This document shows, one piece after another, positions 1 through 6,310 of a DNA stretch of 7,917 nt. Source of the stretch: an uncultured Flavobacteriaceae bacterium (GTDB lineage: Bacteria > Bacteroidota > Bacteroidia > Flavobacteriales > Flavobacteriaceae). The translations under genes were made by a program, and so were the position numbers. The stretch spans positions 1-7,917 of the forward strand of contig CALITN010000196.1 of assembly GCA_938041595.1 (NCBI GenBank), written 5' to 3'. Within the stretch, counting starts at the first letter, position 1. Every line of letters begins with the position of its first letter. Below the pieces are notes generated by a model. That model was given only the letters and a program-made list of their open reading frames with translations, was not told where the DNA came from and searched no databases.

Positions 1-485
1 TTCAATGCATCCAAATTCCATCGTGGAATCCACCTATTTCGTTCCCTGTCGCCCTCTGTTTTTTCCGTTCTTGTCGCATCTACTGAAAAATACTGCGCCG
101 CGGGTAGAAAACACAAGACCAAACTCAATACACTAATAAAATAATAGTGATTTAAATAGGTGGTTTTATCCATCAACTCGATATAGGTAAAACTTAGGAA
201 AAACATCGCTATAGCCAATCGATAATACAATCCAACCATTACCAATAGTGAACTTAAAGCACAGACAACAAACAAAAGATAGGTGTAAATTCCCAATGGC
301 TTAACCCATTCAAAACCATAGAAACTAAAATGAAATAGCGGCTCTAGATAGAGTTTTTCAATCCACCCATTCGCCCAAAAACGAACCAAACTTGCAAACA
401 TCAATGCCCCAAATAAAATACGAAAGACTGCCAATGGAGCAGCCTTAGTATTTAATTCAAAGTATGGGTTGCAACTGCGTTTCAT
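1..485 (-). CDS. HTTM-domain membrane protein, vitamin K-dependent gamma-carboxylase-like (partial, C-terminus outside window)
   Basis: An open frame of 161 codons starts with ATG at 483-485 and runs off the left edge without a stop. The translation begins MKRSCNPYFELNTKAAPLAV and has four likely membrane helices, at about residues 17-36, 64-84, 88-104 and 113-133. The key motif is DKTTYLNHYYF at residues 106-116, just before the fourth helix. It resembles the segment of animal vitamin K-dependent gamma-glutamyl carboxylase (DKTSWNNHSYL) that contains the catalytic lysine, so K107 is the candidate equivalent. This places it in the HTTM family, whose bacterial members mostly have no proven reaction. 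The start lies two bases after the imelysin stop (TAAACATG), which suggests translational coupling. In flavobacteria I recall HTTM genes following DUF4856 and imelysin genes, often with a TonB-dependent receptor nearby; that part would lie outside the window. Family assignment is firm, but carboxylase activity is only an inference. Confidence 0.9.
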   Translation of the reverse strand, partial: MKRSCNPYFELNTKAAPLAVFRILFGALMFASLVRFWANGWIEKLYLEPLFHFSFYGFEWVKPLGIYTYLLFVVCALSSLLVMVGLYYRLAIAMFFLSFTYIELMDKTTYLNHYYFISVLSLVLCFLPAAQYFSVDATRTEKTEGDRERNRWIPRWNLDAL

Positions 486-487
486 GT

Positions 488-1612
488 TTAATCCCCATCG
501 GCGTCTACAAAATCAATCGTAATACTCATGGCGCTAACCATATCAACCTTGAGCAAGGGGACTGATCGCTGAACAGCATCATATGCCTTGAGAAATTCTA
601 AGGGAGGTTGTTGAAGGAGTTCTTCTTTAAAACTTGCCAGGATTGCAACCATTGATTTCGCTTCATCAAATTGGCTGTTGATCAAAAGACTCAAATCCGC
701 TCCATCCTTTACGGCATTGAGAGCGGTAATATATGCGGCCAGACTTTCGCCATCAGGAGCATCGCCATAGCCTTTTCCGTTAAAAAGGTCTTGAACCGCA
801 ATAAGTCCTGTTAAGAATAAATGTTTGGAGTAATTCCCATGGTAAAGGGCTTCCACATTTTGCGTCATCACCGCTCCCGAAAAAACCCCTGCAGGGATTC
901 CCATTTTACCAGCCCGTAAATATTTTTCATAATAAAAAATAAAATCGTTCACAAAACGATCCACAGAAGCCGTTGCGGAACTTCCATCGTTGGCAACAAA
1001 AGTGTCACGGTAACCCGATTCCCAACCCCGTTTAACCGTTTCCGTTAGTGCTTTCATATCAGCGATCAGGGCCATCAAATAGACGCTATAGGCACTACCT
1101 TGGTCTCCTGAGAAAACCGCAACCGTTTCCTTGTTTGTTTCGGCTAACCCAAACAACAAGTAGTCCAAGGCTGGAAAGCCTTTAGCAACACGATTGGAGG
1201 ACAGATTCAAGTTGTACGAACCTTCTTGAATATTCCTTAAAATCAAATCGGTATTAGAAGGGTATATGTTAATATTCAATCGATAATTGACTGCCTCGGC
1301 GGGACCAATCTCAAACATTGAAATTTTCTGCCACACCGTATAGGCTTCCTCCCACTGAGATTGAAGTGATACAAGCTTGTCTTCACTAGGAGTCTCTGTA
1401 AACTGTGCCGCACGCGTCTCAAGGCTTTGAAGCTGGGAAAGAAAATCCGCATAACCGGGCTGAATAATGGCGTCGGCCCAGTGGGCTAACATGGTCGCAC
1501 GATCAAAGTTTACAGCAGTGCCAATGGATGAGTCGTCTGGTGAAGTAACATCGTCCTCCGAGCTGCATGCAATCAACAGCCCTCCTAAAAATAGTAATAC
1601 AATCCTTTTCAT
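488..1612 (-). CDS. Imelysin-like (peptidase M75 family) lipoprotein
   Basis: A 374-residue protein starts at the ATG at 1610-1612. That start is chosen because it gives a clean lipoprotein signal, MKRIVLLFLGGLLIAC, with the lipid-modified cysteine at residue 16, and because AAAGGA lies about four bases upstream. A start further upstream would read through a hairpin and bury the signal peptide. Mature residues begin CSSEDD, an acidic stretch resembling the lipoprotein export signal for surface exposure in Bacteroidota. Imelysin features follow: an N-terminal segment WADAIIQPGYADF, WEEAY at 87-91, EIGPAE near 101-106, and KGFPALDYLLFG near 144-155. The last sits where the family has GxHxxE, but His and Glu are replaced by Pro (147) and Asp (150). 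The C-terminus has VQRSVPLLKVDM and ends FVDADGD. The fold should be all-helical. Imelysins are linked to iron (IrpA) in other bacteria, and peptidase activity is doubtful for such variants. It lies between the DUF4856 and HTTM genes, probably in one operon. Confidence 0.9.
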   Translation of the reverse strand: MKRIVLLFLGGLLIACSSEDDVTSPDDSSIGTAVNFDRATMLAHWADAIIQPGYADFLSQLQSLETRAAQFTETPSEDKLVSLQSQWEEAYTVWQKISMFEIGPAEAVNYRLNINIYPSNTDLILRNIQEGSYNLNLSSNRVAKGFPALDYLLFGLAETNKETVAVFSGDQGSAYSVYLMALIADMKALTETVKRGWESGYRDTFVANDGSSATASVDRFVNDFIFYYEKYLRAGKMGIPAGVFSGAVMTQNVEALYHGNYSKHLFLTGLIAVQDLFNGKGYGDAPDGESLAAYITALNAVKDGADLSLLINSQFDEAKSMVAILASFKEELLQQPPLEFLKAYDAVQRSVPLLKVDMVSAMSITIDFVDADGD

Positions 1613-1630
1613 TAAATCCTTTTCATGGCC

Positions 1631-1661
1631 AAAAAAGGAGCCTTCTAAAAAGCTCCTCTTT
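1631..1661 (-). terminator. Intrinsic terminator/attenuator-like hairpin between the DUF4856 and imelysin genes
   Basis: On the minus strand, GAGGAGC (complement of 1652-1658) pairs with GCTCCTT (complement of 1635-1641) around a ten-base loop. The stem is six Watson-Crick pairs (AGGAGC with GCTCCT) plus a G-U pair, and can be extended by A-U pairs. It runs into six T residues (complement of 1631-1636). The G-U pair would be an A-C mismatch on the plus strand, so the structure favours minus-strand transcription. It begins about 50 bases after the DUF4856 stop and ends about 20 bases before the imelysin start. It would either end part of the DUF4856 transcripts or act as a 5' leader structure for imelysin. 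I did not compute a folding energy. Confidence 0.65.
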
Positions 1662-1668
1662 GGTGTGA

Positions 1669-1676
1669 CAAAATTA
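1669..1676 (-). promoter_or_regulatory. Possible Bacteroidota -7 promoter element (TAATTTTG) for imelysin-HTTM
   Basis: The minus strand reads TAATTTTG, an exact match to the Bacteroidota -7 consensus TAnnTTTG, about 57 bases before the imelysin start. I find no TTG -33 element at the usual spacing, and an eight-base motif with two free positions arises easily in AT-rich DNA. If used, transcription would start just before the hairpin at 1631-1661, which would make that hairpin part of the leader of the imelysin mRNA. Confidence 0.3.
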
Positions 1677-1712
1677 TGTTTTTTATTCATTTAATTGGCT
1701 ACTTCACAATGA

Positions 1713-2918
1713 TTAGTCTTTGGCTTCCGCTACTGTAAAGTTGAAACGCGAAGCGATTTCCGTTGAAATGGCTTCTAATGTTGCAGGACTAACATCCCAG
1801 AATCCATTTCCTGTTGTTATTTGATCTAGAAAGGCAAGAACCTCTGCACGACTAAAGTAGGGCAAATTGGTTCCAGGCTTTCGGGTAAACTGGAGGCTAT
1901 ATACAAAACCATAGCCCTCTGAGAGGTCGTGGAATGCAGCGCCATAGTCAGGTGTTTCCGCAGCCAGTAAATTTTTGCCCTGTTGTAAGTAATACACCGC
2001 ACGAACCGCAACCACCTGAGAAATGTTTTCACGTAGAATGGCTGTTTGAGCATCTCTCAATGTATAGTCTTTCGCAACAATAGCCGCTCGACCCAATGCA
2101 AAAGCCTCAAAAATGGTCTGCGCAATTCCTGAAAAATCGGAGTCAGAATCCACTTTGCCCAGATATTTATTCAAAAAACTATCGTCCGATCCTATCGTTG
2201 CATTTGGATTGGCTTTGTCTGCGGAAGTACCGTACAAATATCCATAGGCTTCATCCCACTTATGTTCCATGTTGGTATATCCTTTCCCGTCAACAACAAC
2301 ATCGTTGTTATTGTTATCCTTATTGCTGCCAGCGTCCAACACACTTGTACTGATGTAATTATTGAGAATTTGATCGACCATCAAAGCCCCGATCAACGAT
2401 TTATTAAACGCCTGATTGTACTCCAATCCTTTGGCGTTAACATATCTCGTACTGCTTCCGTCAGCAATCTGTCCCGCAATACCTTCACTCGCTACTGTAT
2501 TTTGGGCAGGAAAAACTTCGTCTACTTGAGCAGTCAACCAGCCTTCAAAATCAGCACGAACCGCAGCAGATCCAGAAGCATTCGATTCAAAAAAGTCCTT
2601 TGATGCTGCCGTTTTACTTTTCACGTTTTTGGAAGAACTGTTTAAGGCTTCATTTGAAAATGAGTTGTTCTTATTCGAAAACATATTGTGAAGGGTCGTC
2701 TCTGTAGCGCTAAAATCTTTCATACGGTTGATGATTTCATTGGCCATTTGAATTCGTGTCGTTTGACCCGAAAAACTTACTGTACTGTTCCCATCTCTCG
2801 AAAAAGAATAGGTTTCAGGAGTGCTCACAGCTACCATCATGTCGTCATCATCATTATTTCGCGTACAAGCAGTCATACTTATCAACAAGGAGATCAAAAG
2901 TACTATTATTTTTTTCAT
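1713..2918 (-). CDS. DUF4856-family lipoprotein
   Basis: A 401-residue protein begins MKKIIVLLISLLISMTAC. This is a lipoprotein signal with the modified cysteine at residue 18, followed by RNNDDDD, an acidic stretch like the surface-export signals of Bacteroidota lipoproteins. The conserved N-terminal block PETYSFSRDGNSTVSFSGQT at 34-53 is what I recognise as DUF4856. A Ser/Asn/Lys-rich, probably flexible segment lies at about 81-115. Other notable blocks are KGLEYNQAFNKSLIGALMVD (163-182), an Asn/Asp-rich loop (198-211), HKWDEAYGYLYG (219-230) and DLSEGYGFVYSLQFTRKP (331-348). The rest is predicted mostly helical. Function is unknown. The genes downstream encode an imelysin and an HTTM protein, a set that suggests an envelope role, possibly metal or iron related. 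The start at 2916-2918 follows an AT-rich leader without a Shine-Dalgarno sequence, usual for the group. It is the first gene of the leftward unit, with a -7-like promoter element about 32 bases upstream. Confidence 0.88.
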   Translation of the reverse strand: MKKIIVLLISLLISMTACTRNNDDDDMMVAVSTPETYSFSRDGNSTVSFSGQTTRIQMANEIINRMKDFSATETTLHNMFSNKNNSFSNEALNSSSKNVKSKTAASKDFFESNASGSAAVRADFEGWLTAQVDEVFPAQNTVASEGIAGQIADGSSTRYVNAKGLEYNQAFNKSLIGALMVDQILNNYISTSVLDAGSNKDNNNNDVVVDGKGYTNMEHKWDEAYGYLYGTSADKANPNATIGSDDSFLNKYLGKVDSDSDFSGIAQTIFEAFALGRAAIVAKDYTLRDAQTAILRENISQVVAVRAVYYLQQGKNLLAAETPDYGAAFHDLSEGYGFVYSLQFTRKPGTNLPYFSRAEVLAFLDQITTGNGFWDVSPATLEAISTEIASRFNFTVAEAKD

Positions 2919-2949
2919 TTATTTAGACTCATTAAAATTAATTATGGTT

Positions 2950-2957
2950 CAAATGTA
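2950..2957 (-). promoter_or_regulatory. -7 promoter element (TACATTTG) for the DUF4856-imelysin-HTTM operon
   Basis: The minus strand reads TACATTTG, an exact match to the Bacteroidota -7 consensus TAnnTTTG. It lies 31 bases before the DUF4856 start codon, which leaves a leader of ordinary length. The -33 position holds no clear TTG, so the promoter may be weak or need an activator. The dyad at 2977-2995 lies just where such a factor could bind. Confidence 0.5.
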
Positions 2958-2976
2958 ATGATTCTCTTATTTTTAT

Positions 2977-2995
2977 TCATACTAAATAAGTATAA
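2977..2995. promoter_or_regulatory. Candidate operator: 19-base imperfect dyad upstream of the DUF4856 promoter
   Basis: The sequence TCATACT-AAATA-AGTATAA has seven-base arms that match at six of seven positions. It lies about 19 bases upstream of the -7 candidate at 2950-2957, covering the -33 region and beyond. Its position suits a regulator of the leftward operon. It does not match a standard Fur box, and AT-rich DNA produces such dyads by chance, so this is tentative. Confidence 0.3.
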
Positions 2996-3059
2996 TTTTT
3001 GAATTTCTTTTTAAAAGCCTGTTTAGTCCCCCTAAATATTGAATTCGAGTTCTGTTCCT

Positions 3060-3076
3060 AGATATAATTAGTATCT
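3060..3076. promoter_or_regulatory. Candidate operator: 17-base dyad upstream of the propeller gene
   Basis: AGATA-TAATTAG-TATCT has perfect five-base arms around a seven-base centre, about 70 bases before the start codon at 3148. It overlaps the weak -7 candidate at 3072-3079. A regulator for the rightward operon could bind here, but the arms are short and AT-rich. Confidence 0.2.
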
Positions 3077-3147
3077 TACTTTCCTTACTTACATGGAAAA
3101 ATGGATACTCTCAGGAGTTCTTAAAATGGCTATCTAATAAAAGACTC

Positions 3148-6100
3148 ATGATTCAAAAGATCTTACTTAGTTCCCTTTTGGTTGGTTTGCTTGTCCTTCC
3201 TGGTCAAGCCCAATCCAAAAAACTACAAAAAAAGCAAGCATCGGACGCCTCTTCCGATTATCATCATTTTAAATGGCGTAACATTGGCCCTTTTCGGGGC
3301 GGTAGAAGTGTGGCCGCAGTTGGAGTGGTTCAGGAACCCCACACTTTTTATATGGGAAGCACCGGTGGTGGGGTATGGAAAACCGAAGATGCAGGCATCC
3401 AATGGAAAAATATATCGGATGGATTCTTTAAAACAGGAACAGTGGGTGCTATTGCCGTAGCAGAAAGCGATCCGAATGTCGTGGTTGTTGGGATGGGGGA
3501 ACACGCTGCAAGAGGCGTGATGACCTCCATGGGTGATGGTGTTTATATCTCTTCGGATGCCGGAGCAACATGGAAGCATCGTGGTTTAGAATCAAGTCGT
3601 CATATTGCCAATATTGAAATTCACCCACAAAATCCCAACCTCATCTATGTTGCAGTTCAAGGGGCACAATACGGCCCTAGCAAAGAGCGTGGTGTTTATA
3701 AATCCGAGGACGGCGGACAAAGCTGGAAACAAATTTTGTATAAAGGGCCCCATGTGGGAGCAGCATCCTTAAGTATGGATAAAAACAATCCGCGCATCTT
3801 ATATGCAGCACTTTGGGATCACCAACGAACCCCGTGGCAAATGATCTCTGGTGGCAAAGGTTCGGGTATATACAAATCAACCGACGGAGGAGCGCATTGG
3901 GAGCAACTCAGCCAAGGACTCCCCGAAATTTTTGGCAAAGCAGGAATTTCTGTAAGCCGTGCCGATTCCAATCGTGTTTATATCAATCTCGAAGCAGAAG
4001 GAACCCAAAGTGGTGTATATCGTTCTGACAATGGTGGCAAAAACTGGAAACAGGTAAATAAAGATCGTATTACGGTGGCCCGGTCGTGGTACTATATGGA
4101 AGTATTTGCCGATCCAACCGATGCGAATGTTGTCTATGTACTCAATGCTCCTGCCTTAAAATCAATCGATGGGGGAAAGAGCTTTCAAACCCTCCCTACT
4201 CCCCATGGAGACAATCATCACTTGTGGATTCACCCCCACAACAATCAGATCATGATTAATGCCAATGACGGAGGGGCCAATGTGAGTCTTAATGGAGGTA
4301 AGTCTTGGAGCAGTCAGCAAAACCAGCCTACGGCACAATTTTATCGGGTTATTGCGGACCAGCAAGTCCCCTACCATGTTTATGGAGGCCAACAGGACAA
4401 TTCCGCTATTGGTATCAAAAGCCGCACCTATGGTTGGAGTATCGGCTGGAAAGATTGGTATTCTGTCGCTGGCTGTGAAAGTGCCTTCTTAGCTTTTGAT
4501 CCGCTAAATCCCAGCCTCATATATGGTGGTTGCTACCAAGGAATTTTGCAGCGTTGGGATCGAAAAACAGGCAATGCCAAGTCAATCAAAGAATACCCCG
4601 AATTAGCCCTAGGAAATACTCCCAAAGACTTTAAATACCGGTTTAATTGGAATGCGCCTGTACTTACAGCACTCCAGGACTCCAATACAATTTACCATGC
4701 CGGAAATGTGGTTTTTAAATCCACTGATCAAGGCCAGTCGTGGAAAGTGATTAGCCCTGACTTAACGCGCAACGAAAAAGAAAAACAAGTTGCCGGTGGG
4801 GCCCCTTATACAAATGAAGCCGCTGGCGGTGAAAACTACAATACCCTCATGAGCCTAGCCGTTTCTCCGCACAGTGAAATGGAGCTTTGGGCCGGTAGTG
4901 ACGACGGGCTGTTACATCTGACACGTGACGGTGGAAAAAACTGGCAAAATATCACTCCCAAGGGGATGAAAGAAGGCATTATTAACAGTATCGATCTCTC
5001 GGCTGCTACTCCTGGAAAAGCTTACATTACCCTGATGCGTTACAAGTTTATGGATCTAAAACCTTATGTATACAAAACCGAAGACTACGGACAAAAATGG
5101 GAGTTGATCACCGATGGTATCAAAGGGAAACACACCTTTGTTCGAGTCGTTCGTGCGGATAAAAAAGTCCCTGGACTTCTTTATGCGGGAACCGAAACAG
5201 GGTTCTATATATCTACGGATGATGGGGAAAAATGGACATCACTCCAACTGAACTTGCCCGTGGTGCCCATCAATGATCTCTTCATTCAAGACAACGACTT
5301 GATTGCCGCTACTGCTGGGCGTTCTTTTTGGATCTTAGATGATTTGGCACCACTGCAACAACTCTCATCACCCAAACAACCCACTGTTTTGACCCCAAAA
5401 CCGAGCTATCGTATTTTTAGTGGACAGTCGAAGTCACCTCTAGTAGGGCAAAACCCCTTGCCGGGTGTCATTTTGAACTATTATCTTCCCAAAGTGCACG
5501 ATTCCCTTGTCCTCCGTTTAGATATCTTAAAAGGAGATAAAGTCATTAGATCCTATTCCAATCAAAAAAATCAAAATACACCATCTTGGCCCGGAGGCCC
5601 CCAAAAAAAACAGCTCCTACCAGCCAAGAAAGGATACAATCGTTTTGCTTGGGACTTAAATAAAGAAATGCTCCCTGCAGTAGATGGCGTTTTTGTTTAT
5701 GGAAGTTATGCGGGCAGTACCGCAGCGCCAGGTTCCTACACCGCTCGATTGCAAGTTGATGGTATTGAATCCCAAGCACCCATCCGTTTGCTTGCTGACC
5801 CGAATATCGCTGCAAAGGCCAAAGACTATGAAGCACAAGAAGCCTTGTTGGATGCCATTGATGCGCAAATTCGAGCCATCCACAGCACTGTGGCCAACAT
5901 GCGAGAAGTACAAAAACAATTGAACTTTCACCTTAAAAATATTCAAGATAAAGCCGACTATCAAAGCTTGTATGCGCAAGGTCAAAAATTGGAGGATGCC
6001 CTAGTTGCATGGGAGAAAAAACTCATTCAACCCGATCAAAAGACCTTCCAAGACGTTATTAATTTTAACAACCAGCTCAATGCAGAATTTATGCATCTCA

Positions 6101-6282
6101 AAGGCTATGTTGATAGTGCCGACCCGGCTGTCACAAAGGGTGCTTTAGAGCGCTTTGACGATTTGAAAAATGAATGGAATGCTGCTTCAGAAGCACTTCA
6201 GGGTTTGATTACAAACGAAATTGCCACTTTCAATCAGACCTATCAAGACTTGAAAATTCCAGTATTGACCATTCCTGAATAA
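3148..6282 (+). CDS. Exported Asp-box beta-propeller protein, VPS10/sortilin-like (BNR-repeat 'glycosyl hydrolase' family)
   Basis: A 1044-residue protein has a Sec signal peptide at 1-22 (MIQKILLSSLLVGLLVLPGQAQ, cleavage near AQA/AQS). The mature part opens with KWRNIGPFRGGRSVAAVGVV, typical of the large bacterial VPS10/sortilin-like proteins of about 1000-1080 residues. At least eleven Asp-box motifs (S/T-x-D-x-G-x-x-W) are visible, near residues 78, 135, 185, 243, 292, 338, 380, 524, 592, 643 and 689. They indicate one or two beta-propellers. Residues about 770-872 look like an FlgD-type immunoglobulin-like domain (LRLDILKGDKVIRSY, then YNRFAWDL and PGSYTARLQVDG). Residues about 885-1035 are helical, possibly coiled coil. 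No type IX secretion C-terminal domain is seen, since it ends KIPVLTIPE. Databases often call these glycosyl hydrolases because of the BNR repeats, but no sialidase catalytic site is evident; a peptide or protein binding role is more cautious. It is followed after 28 bases by an M20 amidohydrolase. Confidence 0.9.
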   Translation: MIQKILLSSLLVGLLVLPGQAQSKKLQKKQASDASSDYHHFKWRNIGPFRGGRSVAAVGVVQEPHTFYMGSTGGGVWKTEDAGIQWKNISDGFFKTGTVGAIAVAESDPNVVVVGMGEHAARGVMTSMGDGVYISSDAGATWKHRGLESSRHIANIEIHPQNPNLIYVAVQGAQYGPSKERGVYKSEDGGQSWKQILYKGPHVGAASLSMDKNNPRILYAALWDHQRTPWQMISGGKGSGIYKSTDGGAHWEQLSQGLPEIFGKAGISVSRADSNRVYINLEAEGTQSGVYRSDNGGKNWKQVNKDRITVARSWYYMEVFADPTDANVVYVLNAPALKSIDGGKSFQTLPTPHGDNHHLWIHPHNNQIMINANDGGANVSLNGGKSWSSQQNQPTAQFYRVIADQQVPYHVYGGQQDNSAIGIKSRTYGWSIGWKDWYSVAGCESAFLAFDPLNPSLIYGGCYQGILQRWDRKTGNAKSIKEYPELALGNTPKDFKYRFNWNAPVLTALQDSNTIYHAGNVVFKSTDQGQSWKVISPDLTRNEKEKQVAGGAPYTNEAAGGENYNTLMSLAVSPHSEMELWAGSDDGLLHLTRDGGKNWQNITPKGMKEGIINSIDLSAATPGKAYITLMRYKFMDLKPYVYKTEDYGQKWELITDGIKGKHTFVRVVRADKKVPGLLYAGTETGFYISTDDGEKWTSLQLNLPVVPINDLFIQDNDLIAATAGRSFWILDDLAPLQQLSSPKQPTVLTPKPSYRIFSGQSKSPLVGQNPLPGVILNYYLPKVHDSLVLRLDILKGDKVIRSYSNQKNQNTPSWPGGPQKKQLLPAKKGYNRFAWDLNKEMLPAVDGVFVYGSYAGSTAAPGSYTARLQVDGIESQAPIRLLADPNIAAKAKDYEAQEALLDAIDAQIRAIHSTVANMREVQKQLNFHLKNIQDKADYQSLYAQGQKLEDALVAWEKKLIQPDQKTFQDVINFNNQLNAEFMHLKGYVDSADPAVTKGALERFDDLKNEWNAASEALQGLITNEIATFNQTYQDLKIPVLTIPE

Positions 6283-6310
6283 ACTCTCATTAACCGTTAA
6301 ATATCATCTT

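Larger units (their letters stand above)
2919..3147. promoter_or_regulatory. Divergent intergenic promoter region
   Basis: This 229-base AT-rich spacer separates the divergent starts of the DUF4856 gene and the Asp-box propeller gene and must hold both promoters. The leftward -7 candidate is at 2950-2957. Two short dyads are visible, at 2977-2995 and 3060-3076. For the rightward gene I see only weak candidates: TAATTTTT at 2993-3000 and TATCTTAC at 3072-3079, neither with a convincing -33 partner. I see no convincing gene, tRNA or riboswitch in it. Confidence 0.6.

Noticed and set aside
1613..1690. In-frame N-terminal extension of the imelysin gene to an ATG at 1690
   Set aside because: It would add 26 residues ahead of a clean lipoprotein signal and pass through the hairpin; the ATG at 1612 has an AAAGGA upstream and gives a normal lipobox.
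2291..2316. Inverted repeat AACAAC-ATC-GTTGTT
   Set aside because: It lies within the DUF4856 gene and is explained by neighbouring Asn and Val codons (NNNNDVVVD).
2096..2603. Plus-strand reading frames opposite the DUF4856 gene
   Set aside because: They are antisense to a well-supported gene, have odd composition and no recognisable domain or start signal.
3093..3137. Fourteen-residue upstream reading frame (MEKWILSGVLKMAI) ending ten bases before the propeller gene
   Set aside because: It could be a leader peptide, but it has no ribosome site, no run of regulatory codons and no nearby hairpin, so chance is the simpler explanation.
3223..3579. Minus-strand reading frame with many Cys and His residues opposite the propeller gene
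   Set aside because: Its composition mirrors the Gly-rich and Asp-box codons of the real gene on the other strand; no zinc-finger spacing or start site is convincing.
3148..6282. Sialidase function for the BNR-repeat protein
   Set aside because: Asp-boxes alone mark a propeller fold; I do not see the arginine triad and Glu/Tyr arrangement of sialidases.
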